Below are positions 1 through 6,960 of a DNA stretch of 10,255 nucleotides, piece by piece (within the stretch, counting starts at the first letter, position 1; every line of letters begins with the position of its first letter). The position numbers were made by a program, and so were the translations under genes. The stretch comes from Euperipatoides rowelli (Eukaryota > Onychophora > Udeonychophora > Euonychophora > Peripatopsidae), in assembly GCA_003024985.2 (NCBI GenBank), contig PXIH01S0022865.1; one strand, written 5' to 3'. A model generated the notes under the pieces. The model saw nothing but the letters and a program-made list of their open reading frames with translations, did not search any database and had not been told where the DNA came from.

Positions 1-339
1 AAATAATAAATCTTTACTTATTGTATCAATACATTTACCTAACTAAATCTATTAAATCAATTTTTTCCAAAAAGGAAAAATATATTAATCAATGAAATTG
101 AGACTAAACTATTAAATCCTTTTTACTATACCTAACCATTAGGTGAACAAATTTATTTAAGTTTTTCATATAAACCAATTCTAAATACTCAGCAGAATAA
201 CCATTCCCCAAAACAGTTTTTACAAACAAAGCTAATTTGAAGATAAAATCTTCACTCAAATTACATGTTAATTATTCTGGTAATTTGACCTATAAAAATG
301 TTTTAAATAACTTTATTAGAGATATTACTGTATTTTTTA
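1..339. other. AT-rich stretch without recognisable gene
   Basis: I see only short AT-rich sequence here, with no open frame of note and no convincing repeat. It lies directly upstream of the recognisable endonuclease remnant of the non-LTR element. It may include that element's eroded 5' part, but I could not match any endonuclease N-terminal motif to it. Confidence 0.5.
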
Positions 340-389
340 GGTAAACTAATTACTTCAAATTCAAAATCTCTCATTTTATCTTTTTTTTA

Positions 390-779
390 TATAGTTTTTA
401 ATCCAAATCAATCTCTAGATCAAAGAAAAAATATTTTTTATTATCTCTACCTACTCTCTGTAATATGCCAACTATTAACTGGCATAATCTAACCTCTAAT
501 GGTGGTTTTTATGAACAATTACTTATTGATTTTGTGCCTTATCATGGATTAACTCAAATGATAAAATTTGATACTCGATTTAGACACCAGTCATCTTCTT
601 GTCAGAATCTTCTATTTTTTAATGATCATAAATTAATAATGAATATTGATTCTCTTATGCCTCTAGGTAAAAGCGATCATACAATTATTGAAATTGTTTT
701 TAAGATAGTTGTAGGAAAAAGTAAAAATCAATTTTATGTGAAAACTATAATAGAAAAAGATACACAAAAAAAATTATGA
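390..779 (+). pseudogene. AP endonuclease domain, C-terminal part, of the non-LTR element
   Basis: The open stretch from 465 encodes about 104 residues. It carries an INW segment soon after the expected place of the DFN motif, an LTQM..F.TR segment, and SDH followed by a hydrophobic strand (residues about 70-79, GKSDHTIIEI). This is the usual C-terminal half of the exonuclease-endonuclease-phosphatase fold in LINEs, where the SDH histidine is catalytic. In frame upstream, at about 390-460, sequence resembling the usual YRPPN segment (FNPNQSLDQRK) can be read. The Asp-Phe of the DFN motif appears changed to Leu-Cys. The ATG at 465 is therefore internal and not a real start. The frame ends at 777-779, short of the reverse transcriptase. 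Confidence 0.8.
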
Positions 780-1059
780 AAATTTGATTGAGTTTGATAC
801 AAGAATAACTAATGGTTGTAAGAAATCTTTTGAACTCTGGTTTGCCTAAATTATAAAGGTGTTATTCATAAATATATCAAATTAAAACGGGCGAATAACA
901 CTTGTTCTCAGATGTGTTGGCTATCTGATAATATCATATCTGATAATATCATACATTTGAAACAAAAAAAAAATTCCTTTGAGGTTTATCTAAACAGGAT
1001 GACTATACTACATAATAAAATAATTAGAAATCAAGTAACATTTTCCATACAATAATTCA

Positions 1060-2240
1060 AAATTGCATCCTCTAATTTTATGGCAGAAACATAAAAAGAG
1101 ACTATAAATGTGTTTACAAGTATTTTAGTAATAATAAACCTATTATGATGATCAACATTTTATAATAAAATATAGACAAATCACTTATACAAACCCAATA
1201 TTAATAGCTAACCTTTTGGCCATTTTTTTTATCTTATAAAGATGGTCATTCTCCTTTGGATCCTAACCTCAGATATTTTTTGAAAGATAAATTTTTAAAT
1301 ATACAATCTATTTAATCAGTTGAAATGGGATAGTTGATTGGCATAGTTGAATCTGTTAAAAACTCTAATACTAGAGGTCCAGAATCAATTTCACATAGGT
1401 TTCTCAAAACACATCTAGATTTTTTTATACCTTTATTTTTTGAGATAGTTAATTTTTCATTGTCTTAATGTTACATCGTTTTAGAATGAAAAACCTCTTA
1501 CATCATTCCTAAGCATAAAAAAGGAATAGGGACAATCTGGAAAATTTTTGCCCCATCTTCTTGACTAATATTTTTAGTAAAATAACCAAAAACATTATTC
1601 TTAAACACGTATTGTTTCAGATGGAAAACTGAAAGATGTTATCGGATGGGAAATTTAGTTTCAGAAGGGCCTAGGCTGTGTAGATAACTTATTAGCCTAT
1701 ATTCTGTGAACTATTAGACTGAAATGATGGGTAGTGGTTTCACAGTTGTTAATTTATTTCTAGACTTGTTAATAGCCTTCGACAAAGTTTGTCCCACCAA
1801 TCTTTATTCTAAGATCCTTAGACTAGGTTTTGATATTGACTTGACAAAGTGGATAGCCTATATTAATTTCTAATTGACAGATATTGTTATGTGTCTATTA
1901 ATGATGTCTTATTTTAACGATTTTCTTGTTACAAGGGTCTTCCTCAGGGAACTATTTTAGCCCCTACTTTGTTCAATATTTTTGTATCTGATTTTCCTCA
2001 TTAAAACTCTTTCCAAGGTTGTCAGTTATGCTGACGACATGAAAATTATTTATATTTTACAAGAGTTTACAGATGTTAATTACTTGCAAGATGACCTTAA
2101 TATTTTGAGTAAATGGTTCAGTGAAAATGGCTTAGTCATTAATCATGATAAAACTGTCTTTATAAAACTTGAAAAACAAATTGAAATTGACATATCTATT
2201 TGTGCTAAAGTTGTGAGAGAGAAGTGGACAATTCAAAGAC
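1060..2240 (+). pseudogene. Reverse transcriptase domain of the non-LTR element (frameshifted)
   Basis: The linker is visible at about 1070-1150 (a basic KKRDYK..YKYFSN-like segment). Finger-region sequence (FLTNIFSKITKNI) follows at about 1550-1600, then a GCVDNLLAY segment near 1670-1700. Motif A (LDLLIAFDKV) is at 1760-1789 and motif B (GLPQGTILAP) at 1936-1965. The catalytic YADD box is at 2027-2038, followed by DDLNILSKWFSENGL, which is typical of the jockey/CR1 group. Motifs A and YADD are in one frame and motif B in another, and stop codons interrupt the rest. The enzyme would copy element RNA at a nicked target. This copy cannot make it. Confidence 0.88.
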
Positions 2241-2850
2241 TTGAGTATAACCTTTGACCAACACCTTATTTTTGACTTACATGCCGTTAACCTGGTTAAA
2301 TGTGTCTCCAAAAGATTTGCTTATACTTTTTATTTATTTACTCATATCACTGTGACATAGTTCTCTTCAATTTATAAACCTTGCATTCAGCATGTCATTG
2401 ACTATTGTCACCCTGTTTATTACATCAAAAACAAAGGTGATATGGATAAATTGAATCTCCTATTTAGAACATAGACTAAAAAGATTTATAACTTTACTAA
2501 ACTGCCTTATGAATCTAGACTACTTAAACTCAGGGAATTTAATATTTTTACTCTTCAACAGAGGCTTTACAGGGGGGACTTATTGTTTACTTACTAATTG
2601 ATTGTTTTAGAAAGAAATGTAAGAAACTTTTTTGTAATGGAGAGAGAATATCACACCAGAGGCCACAGGTATAAAATTATAAAGGGATTTTCAAATACTA
2701 CCGTTAGATTAAATTAATTTTGTTTACAATAGAGTAGTGGGAGTGTGGAATTCTCTACCCAATGATATATTAAGATGGTTGTTCTATGAGTTCTTTCAAA
2801 AAAGCACTGGATATTGTATTACTAGGTAATGAGGAATTTCTACAAATAAT
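2241..2850 (+). pseudogene. C-terminal tail of non-LTR ORF2
   Basis: After the frame breaks near 2240, another frame continues the protein. It reads an ITFDQHL..D.HA segment, a YIKNK segment, then PYESRLLKLREF (about 2505-2540), LQQRLYRGDLL (about 2551-2585), a basic REYHTRGHRYK segment (about 2640-2675), VVGVWNSLPNDIL (about 2734-2772) and SSFKKALDIVLL (about 2789-2825). This serial pattern is the known tail of CR1/L2/jockey-type ORF2 proteins. Stop codons at several points show decay. Confidence 0.82.
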
Positions 2851-2960
2851 ATAATAGCTCTTGGAGTAGAACTATTCTGTTTTGTTTGTTTTTTTGGCCG
2901 AAATCTTTGCTTATGGGGGGAGATAAGGGAATTCGAGCTATTCAAATTATAATTATTATT
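2851..2960 (+). other. Putative 3' UTR and AT-repeat tail of the non-LTR element
   Basis: A short non-coding stretch follows the ORF2 tail and ends in TATAATTATTATT at about 2948-2960. CR1/L2-type elements often end in short tandem repeats rather than poly(A), so this is my inferred 3' terminus. It contains GAGCTATT at 2935-2942, also seen at the 3' end of the minus-strand element at the right edge of the window. Confidence 0.45.
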
Positions 2961-3279
2961 GCAGGCTATTCTTAAAATATACATACAAAATGATGGGTGA
3001 AACTCCTCTCTAACTAAAACAAATATTACCCCTTTCATATTCACAATAATTATTACATATAATTTTATTTAAAAATATATTTTTTTAATAGTAGCATAAT
3101 CATTTATAAGTTATGAATGTCATTATTATTCTTTATCGTTTCTAAATTTGTTATATTTTCCCAATTTTCTCCATTCTTTGATTTCTAACATTTTATATAA
3201 TGTATCTGTCTTTTTTCTTTAACTTCTAAAATAAATTTAAATTTGGTTTTACGAATTTGAAACAATGATAACTCTGATT

Positions 3280-3302
3280 ACAGCGCCCTCTAATTGGCTT
3301 TA
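3280..3302 (+). repeat. Short dispersed repeat, copy 1
   Basis: ACAGCGCCCTCTAATTGGCT matches 4932-4954 in direct orientation, with 18 of the first 21 positions identical and weaker likeness on both sides. Copy 2 lies inside the pogo-like element, so copy 1 may be a fragment of a related element or of something nested in it. Confidence 0.45.
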
Positions 3303-3556
3303 TAAAAATTTGATATATAAATGTTCAATTATGGTTGTGAATGCTGGAAAATCTTTCAGAATTGCATATTATAATATCATTACAGGCCAGGTGCAAATTA
3401 TGCTACTTGTATAAATATTTAACAACAGATCTAAAACTTGCATCTCTTTTTAATCTACATTTTTATGTTTGTCAGAATTGAACTAAAATAAATATACTGT
3501 ATTTCCACTTTATCAATAAGTAAATTTGTGAGGAAGAAATAATTAGTTTTATAAAG

Positions 3557-3571
3557 TTTTTTTTTTTTTTT
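3557..3571. repeat. Homopolymer run, 15 T
   Basis: Fifteen T on the plus strand. It could be the tail of a retroposed minus-strand sequence or simple slippage. No flanking duplication was seen. Confidence 0.6.
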
Positions 3572-3694
3572 AATATGTGCAGAGGGCTATAAGCTCTATT
3601 TGCAATTTTTTTAAAATCATTTATCAGATCAACATAAAGAGTAAACATTTTCAATTATTTAATAGGAATCCTTATTAAAATATACTTGTTGTAT

Positions 3695-3753
3695 AATATT
3701 ATCATCCAGTTATTTTTTGTTATTTTTATCTAACAATTACTGGATATAATATT
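3695..3753. repeat. Imperfect hairpin / inverted repeat
   Basis: The left arm (3695-3722) and right arm (3731-3753) are near complements. Both contain AATATTAT, ATCCAGT and GTTA in the same order when one arm is reversed and complemented. The loop is about 8 bases. The arms have small internal gaps. It may be a remnant of a palindromic MITE or chance in AT-rich DNA. Confidence 0.5.
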
Positions 3754-3928
3754 GTTTTAATAATTATTGTTTTGGGCATAATAATTTATAATATTTCATT
3801 TTTGATCACTAAGCCTATAATGAACAATCTAGGCTAGGAGAAGTGTAGACAATACAAGAATCAAAGCTTCATTTTTTTAATTAATAATCAAATGTTAATT
3901 AAAGGTATAAGTATTCCTTCTTACAGTT

Positions 3929-3967
3929 TTTCCCTCATTTTAAAAATTATTAAAAAAAACATTATAG
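3929..3967 (+). repeat. Left terminal inverted repeat of the mariner-like element
   Basis: The arm begins TTTCCCTCATTTT and pairs with the right arm at about 80% identity over 40 positions. Terminal repeats of this kind are the binding and cleavage sites for the transposase. Confidence 0.7.
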
Positions 3968-4129
3968 TCAACAAAATGTAACTGAACTGTTAGATTTAAA
4001 GACAATTATTTTTTTTACTGTTTCCTTATGGGTGTATGCTTAATGAGTGTACGTTTCTAAATGGCAACAATAGGTGAGACTGCTATCACCAAAATAGATT
4101 CATGCAGGAAAGAATTTATTAATGGGTCA

Positions 4130-4458
4130 TGTGGTTCCAACCATAGAGAATTTTTCAGCAGCGGGCACACCACCACATTGAGGATTGTTTATTGCTACAT
4201 TTGCCGACAGATGGACGGGATGGGACTGTGTGACATCATGGCCACCACTATTGGAAGACATAACTCCTCGAGACCTTTTTCTATGGGATTATGTCAAAGG
4301 TTGAGTCTATTCACCACAATTTGTCCGTCACAACTTTGAGGATAACAGTTGTTATCAGAGCTGTCTCTCAAGAGATGTTGGACTAAATGAGATGCAAAAA
4401 TGAATATCGACTTGATGCACTCCAGGCCACAAACAGCGCTCATCTGGATGTGTATTAA
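4130..4458 (+). pseudogene. Mariner-family transposase, C-terminal remnant
   Basis: Read across frames, the segment shows FQQ at about 4151-4160 just before a damaged version of the GAPPH motif that holds the second catalytic Asp. It then shows FADRW, a WPP segment, PRDLFLWDYVKG (about 4270-4305) and a final NEYRLDALQATNSAHLDVY (about 4400-4455) before a stop. This order is the known end of insect mariner/IS630-like transposases (cut-and-paste enzymes acting on the terminal repeats). The catalytic Asp codon is lost in an indel, and the frame changes and meets a stop after the FLWDYVKG segment. An ATG-led open frame at 4061-4339 overlaps in another frame and is accidental. Confidence 0.8.
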
Positions 4459-4515
4459 AACTGTTAAAATAATTATGTGTTTAGCTTCATTTTGTCAGAA
4501 ACTGTATGATGCTTC

Positions 4516-4555
4516 CTATAACAATTTTTTTAATGATTTATAGTAATGAGGGAAA
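4516..4555 (-). repeat. Right terminal inverted repeat of the mariner-like element
   Basis: This is the partner of the arm at 3929-3967. It lies about 60 bases after the transposase stop codon, the normal spacing in compact mariner-type elements. Confidence 0.7.
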
Positions 4556-4724
4556 GTTTTTTGCCTAAGGTCATTATTATTATTTTCAGACTATTATGAG
4601 ATGACGTAGTCATTATTGGGCTTTCCATCTTCTGGACGAAAAATATTTCACTTTGGCGTTTTTAATCAAAGATTTAAATCTGGGAATGGTGATAAATTTG
4701 TTAAATAATAGATACAGTAGGCTA

Positions 4725-4766
4725 TAGGTAATTCTTGATTTACACGATATGATTCATGTGTTTTGG
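4725..4766 (+). repeat. Left terminal inverted repeat of the pogo-like element
   Basis: The outer 21 bases match the right terminus at 18 positions, and weaker likeness extends to about 4766. The first base is T where the other end has C. Confidence 0.7.
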
Positions 4767-4931
4767 AATGAAACGATTTAATAATTACTACCACCTCTTA
4801 AATTACACAGTCAATTATGCTTTACAAAACAAAACAAAAAAATATGTATATATTTAATTTAGAACAAAAATAAGAGTGAAAAATTTTCAAAATCCTATAT
4901 ACTAATTGGAATAGCTTGTCCGAAGTCAGTA

Positions 4932-4954
4932 ACAGCACCATCTAATGGGCTTAT
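4932..4954 (+). repeat. Short dispersed repeat, copy 2
   Basis: ACAGCACCATCTAATGGGCT is the direct-orientation partner of 3280-3302. It lies inside the pogo-like element, about 200 bases from its left end. Confidence 0.45.
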
Positions 4955-5459
4955 TTGAAACTTTTGTTTAAGATCACTGTGATATAAAAGATTGGCTTGG
5001 GAACTATTTTTAGAAACTTTAAGTGGTGTTTTCTCATAGATAAAAAGGAATTAAAATAATGTTTGATGCCTGTGTAACAGCTTTATTCGCTAGTAGCTAG
5101 TGAAAATGTAATTAAATTTCTATACTTTTAATTAATGTTATGATATTGTGAGAGAAATTAATTCATTTATTTATTTCAAATTGAATCAAATTCTATATGC
5201 GGATAATTTTCTACGAATAAATCTTATGCATATTATCTTAAATTCAATTCATCCATCCACTATTACCAACATCTAGGCTGCCGATAGGTACAATTTTAGT
5301 AAATTAACCTAACAAGAGGTTCATAATAGTGAGTAGAATAAAATAAATGCTGTTTTTGTTTTCATCACTTCCCATAATCCTTAGCATTTCCATTATTTCC
5401 TATGGAAAATTTATGTTTGTTTACATGTTTTTGATTTACATATTTTGTTACACGCTGAT

Positions 5460-5499
5460 TTCCAATAAAATAACCACAGTGTAAATCGAGAATTAACTG
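5460..5499 (-). repeat. Right terminal inverted repeat of the pogo-like element
   Basis: Read on the minus strand this begins CAGTTAATTCTCGATTTACAC and is followed by a TTGGAA segment, as at the left end. The terminal CAG next to TA is typical for the group. Confidence 0.7.
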
Positions 5500-5578
5500 T
5501 ATTGTGATAAATTCACTTCATCCACTATTGACATAAAATATAAAAATAACAATAAAAGATAAATTAAAGATAACTTAC

Positions 5579-5749
5579 ATTCACAACTAGGTAGAGATCC
5601 CCAAGATTCATTTTTATTGCACATTACTTCTGAATTACCAATAATCTTATAACCTATACGACACTTGTAAGAAGCAACTCCTAGGGTATTCGCCGGTGCT
5701 GAAAACTTAACATCAGCATTTGAGACGTTCAGTGGATCACCACATATTT
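5579..5749 (-). CDS. Internal exon encoding one complete sushi (CCP/SCR) domain; host gene, partial
   Basis: The exon is 171 bases. Upstream on the minus strand is a T-rich tract ending TTTTACAG, and downstream a GTAAGT donor. The reading frame enters after the first codon base and leaves after one base of the last codon, giving a symmetrical phase 1-1 exon, the classic form for shuffled sushi modules. The product has the four conserved cysteines (in ICGDP, YKC, VMC and PSC), the GYKIIG loop and the Trp before the last Cys (SWGSLPSC). Cysteines pair 1-3 and 2-4 in this family. Such domains build extracellular proteins: complement-type regulators, selectin-like receptors, adhesion proteins and some proteases. 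I cannot tell which from one module. The frame stays open beyond both splice sites, but that extension is intronic. No neighbouring exon is recognisable. Confidence 0.85.
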
Positions 5750-6080
5750 CTGTAAAATATGATAAAAATAATTCAAACATAACAAAATTAATTAAAATAT
5801 ATTTAGACAATAAAATTTTCATTTAATAATAAGAATAGATGAAAATAAATAAAGAGTTTTAATTAATTTACAAAATTAATGAACTATTTGATTGTGAGGA
5901 AAACATATTGTAAATTTTATTCTATTGCTGTTGATTGAGATTAAATTTAAGTTTATTAAATAATTGGCATAATTAACTTTTTTTTTAAATTATATCTATA
6001 CTAAATGGAAAGAAAATTTTATTATACTTATTACATTAAATATTTATTTATTATTATAGTAGGCAGGAAAGGTCAATTCA
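5750..6080. other. Probable intron / spacer, no gene seen
   Basis: AT-rich sequence upstream of the sushi exon on its coding strand. Apart from the T-rich tract and CAG acceptor next to the exon I see no coding or repeat signal. Confidence 0.5.
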
Positions 6081-6206
6081 GTCCACCAATCAGAATATAC
6101 CATGTCATCATGAAATCACTTCCGGTGTGTGACCTAATTTACATTACTATTGCATGAAATTTGGATATTTGCATTAATTTGCATATATAATGAGGTGTGA
6201 TGTCAT
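6081..6206. promoter_or_regulatory. Block of promoter-like motifs (unproven)
   Basis: On the plus strand the block shows CCAAT at 6086-6090, ACTTCCGG (an ETS-type core) at 6118-6125, two copies of the octamer ATTTGCAT at 6167-6174 and 6177-6184, and TATATAA at 6184-6190. A CRE-like TGATGTCAT straddles the LTR border region at 6198-6206. Base composition is less AT-rich than the surroundings. The cluster could be a real regulatory region, the end of an unrecognised repeat, or chance. No transcript start can be shown. Confidence 0.3.
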
Positions 6207-6408
6207 TGTTGAGTTATTATTCATAGTGGAAGTGAGGAAACATAGGCAGGTTTAAACCAAACATAAATAAAGTTAACTTCAGCATAAGAACATTTAAGTA
6301 ACAACAAGGATAACGATCTTCGAATCTCTGTACAGTATATACATTTATAAACTGTGCATGAGCACTTGGGTTCATTAGTGGACATTTTTATAACTAACAA
6401 ATCCAACC
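6207..6408 (-). repeat. 3' LTR of the Copia element
   Basis: Read on the minus strand, it starts at about 6408 as (TG)TTGGATTTGTTAG, directly after a short purine tract, and ends ACTCAACA at 6207. TGTTGG...CAACA borders are usual for Copia LTRs, although the first TG seems lost here (GGGTTGG is present). A TATAAA box on the minus strand lies at 6344-6349. The GTCAT at 6202-6206 would be the target duplication, but its partner is not in view. Both the start and the end are inferred from form, since no second LTR is available for comparison. Confidence 0.6.
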
Positions 6409-6425
6409 CTCGAAATATATCTTCT
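6409..6425 (-). other. Polypurine tract region (plus-strand primer)
   Basis: On the minus strand GAAGATATATTTCGAGGG runs straight into the LTR start. A purine stretch at this place primes second-strand DNA synthesis in LTR elements. Here it is short and eroded. Confidence 0.45.
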
Positions 6426-6449
6426 TATGAGATGTCATTTGACACTAAG

Positions 6450-6960
6450 TCAATCTAGTCCCACTAATTTGATGCAGTTAGTCTCATGGCTCCTTTGGCT
6501 TAAAGGTTTGGTCAGTATGTCAGCCGTGCTTTGTTTGGTTGGTACATACTCTAGGTTTATGGTTCCATCCACAATCTTTTCTCTTATGTAGTGGTGTTTT
6601 ATAGATATGTGCTTTGTTCTTGACTTATCTATAAAACTTTTTGCATGTGCAATTGCTGCTTGGTTGTGCATTTCACTGTGGTTGGGTCAGTATTAATATC
6701 CGGGTGTGGAGGAGTTTTAGTAGTTCCTTTACCCATGTCACTTCCCTAACACAATTGCTAATGCTGCATACTCTGCTTCCATAGTGCTTAATGCGATAGT
6801 TATTTGTTTTGCACTTTTCCACAATATGGCTGCATTTGCTGGTGTGTATATATATATATATCCAATAGTGCTTTTATGATTAATTTGGCATGTTGCCAAA
6901 TCAGCATCAGAGTATGCCTATAGTTTTTTTCCTGTTGGGAAATTATAAGTTTATAGTTCA
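6450..6960 (-). pseudogene. Copia RNase H domain (broken)
   Basis: The open frame 6671-6450 holds the C-terminal end: HISIKHHYIREK, EYVPTKQSTADILTKPL and a stop at 6450. This is the standard closing segment of Copia polyproteins. Upstream, at 6752-6830 in another frame, lies ALSTMEAEYAAL (EAEY at 6768-6779) with a preceding SAKQ. This is the conserved strand that carries a catalytic Glu. Further up, at about 6870-6920, an ADLATC..NHKSTIGYI segment gives the Asp strand. RNase H removes the RNA template after reverse transcription. A (TA)n run and frame changes break the domain. Confidence 0.82.
6847..6860. repeat. (TA)n microsatellite inside RNase H remnant
   Basis: Seven TA units follow a short GT run at 6842-6846. 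It lies between the Asp strand and the EAEY segment and is probably a slippage expansion after the element died. Confidence 0.7.

Larger units (their letters stand above)
340..2960 (+). mobile_element. Decayed non-LTR retrotransposon (jockey/CR1/L2-like)
   Basis: This is a LINE-type element with the expected order: apurinic endonuclease, linker, reverse transcriptase, then a C-terminal tail. Such elements nick target DNA and copy their RNA directly into the nick. The endonuclease C-terminal half lies at about 390-779. Reverse transcriptase motifs lie at about 1520-2240. The tail typical of CR1/L2/jockey-type ORF2 (PYESRLLKLREF, RLYRGDLL, VVGVWNSLPNDIL) lies at about 2280-2850. The pieces fall in different frames with many stop codons, so the copy is dead. 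The 5' end is not resolved. The 3' end is placed at the ATTATT-rich tract near 2960 by inference. Clade assignment below the jockey/CR1 group is not safe by eye. Confidence 0.85.
2961..3923. other. AT-rich gene-free region
   Basis: I find no coding sequence here. Short open frames on the minus strand have no recognisable domain and no splice-site support. The stretch holds a dispersed-repeat match at 3280-3302, a run of 15 T at 3557-3571 and an imperfect hairpin at 3695-3753, each listed separately. Confidence 0.6.
3924..4565 (+). mobile_element. Mariner-like DNA transposon, internally deleted
   Basis: Two long inverted termini bracket a transposase remnant. The left arm (3929-3967) and the reverse complement of the right arm (4516-4555) agree at about 32 of 40 positions with one gap; both start TTTCCCTCATT and both end TTATAG. 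Between them lies only the last part of a mariner/IS630-type transposase ending in a natural stop at 4456-4458. At about 0.64 kb the copy is about half the usual 1.3 kb, so the N-terminal DNA-binding part and the first catalytic Asp are missing. Outer ends are approximate: a TA occurs at 3922-3923 and at 4566-4567, but the outermost bases of the arms do not pair well. Confidence 0.72.
4725..5499. mobile_element. Pogo/Tigger-like non-autonomous DNA transposon (775 bp)
   Basis: The left end reads TAGGTAATTCTTGATTTACAC from 4725. The right end, read on the minus strand from 5499, begins CAGTTAATTCTCGATTTACAC; 18 of these 21 positions agree. A TA lies immediately outside each end (4723-4724 and 5500-5501), as expected for the TA target duplication of this superfamily. 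Likeness continues inward, with a TTGGAA segment on both sides. Repeated GATTTACA-type words near the right end also recall Tigger termini as I know them. The interior encodes no transposase that I can find, so the element would have depended on one supplied in trans. Family assignment rests on the termini alone. Confidence 0.72.

Noticed and set aside
2796-3044. 82-residue minus-strand open frame
   Set aside because: It overlaps the C-terminal tail and 3' UTR of the plus-strand non-LTR element and shows no domain or splice signal.
3472-3654. 60-residue minus-strand open frame
   Set aside because: It includes a Lys run from the T15 homopolymer and is AT-driven, with no recognisable motif.
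4061-4339. 92-residue ATG-led frame as a host gene
   Set aside because: Mariner transposase motifs are read in the other frames across the same bases and end at a natural transposase terminus, so this frame is accidental.
5493-5822. Single-exon secreted sushi protein starting at the ATG at 5822
   Set aside because: Consensus acceptor and donor sites bound the conserved domain exactly. The hydrophobic N- and C-terminal extensions are AT-rich intron sequence, not a signal peptide or membrane anchor that I can support.
6221-6406. 61-residue minus-strand open frame with Cys-rich N-terminus
   Set aside because: It lies wholly within the inferred 3' LTR, has no known domain and is best explained as LTR sequence.
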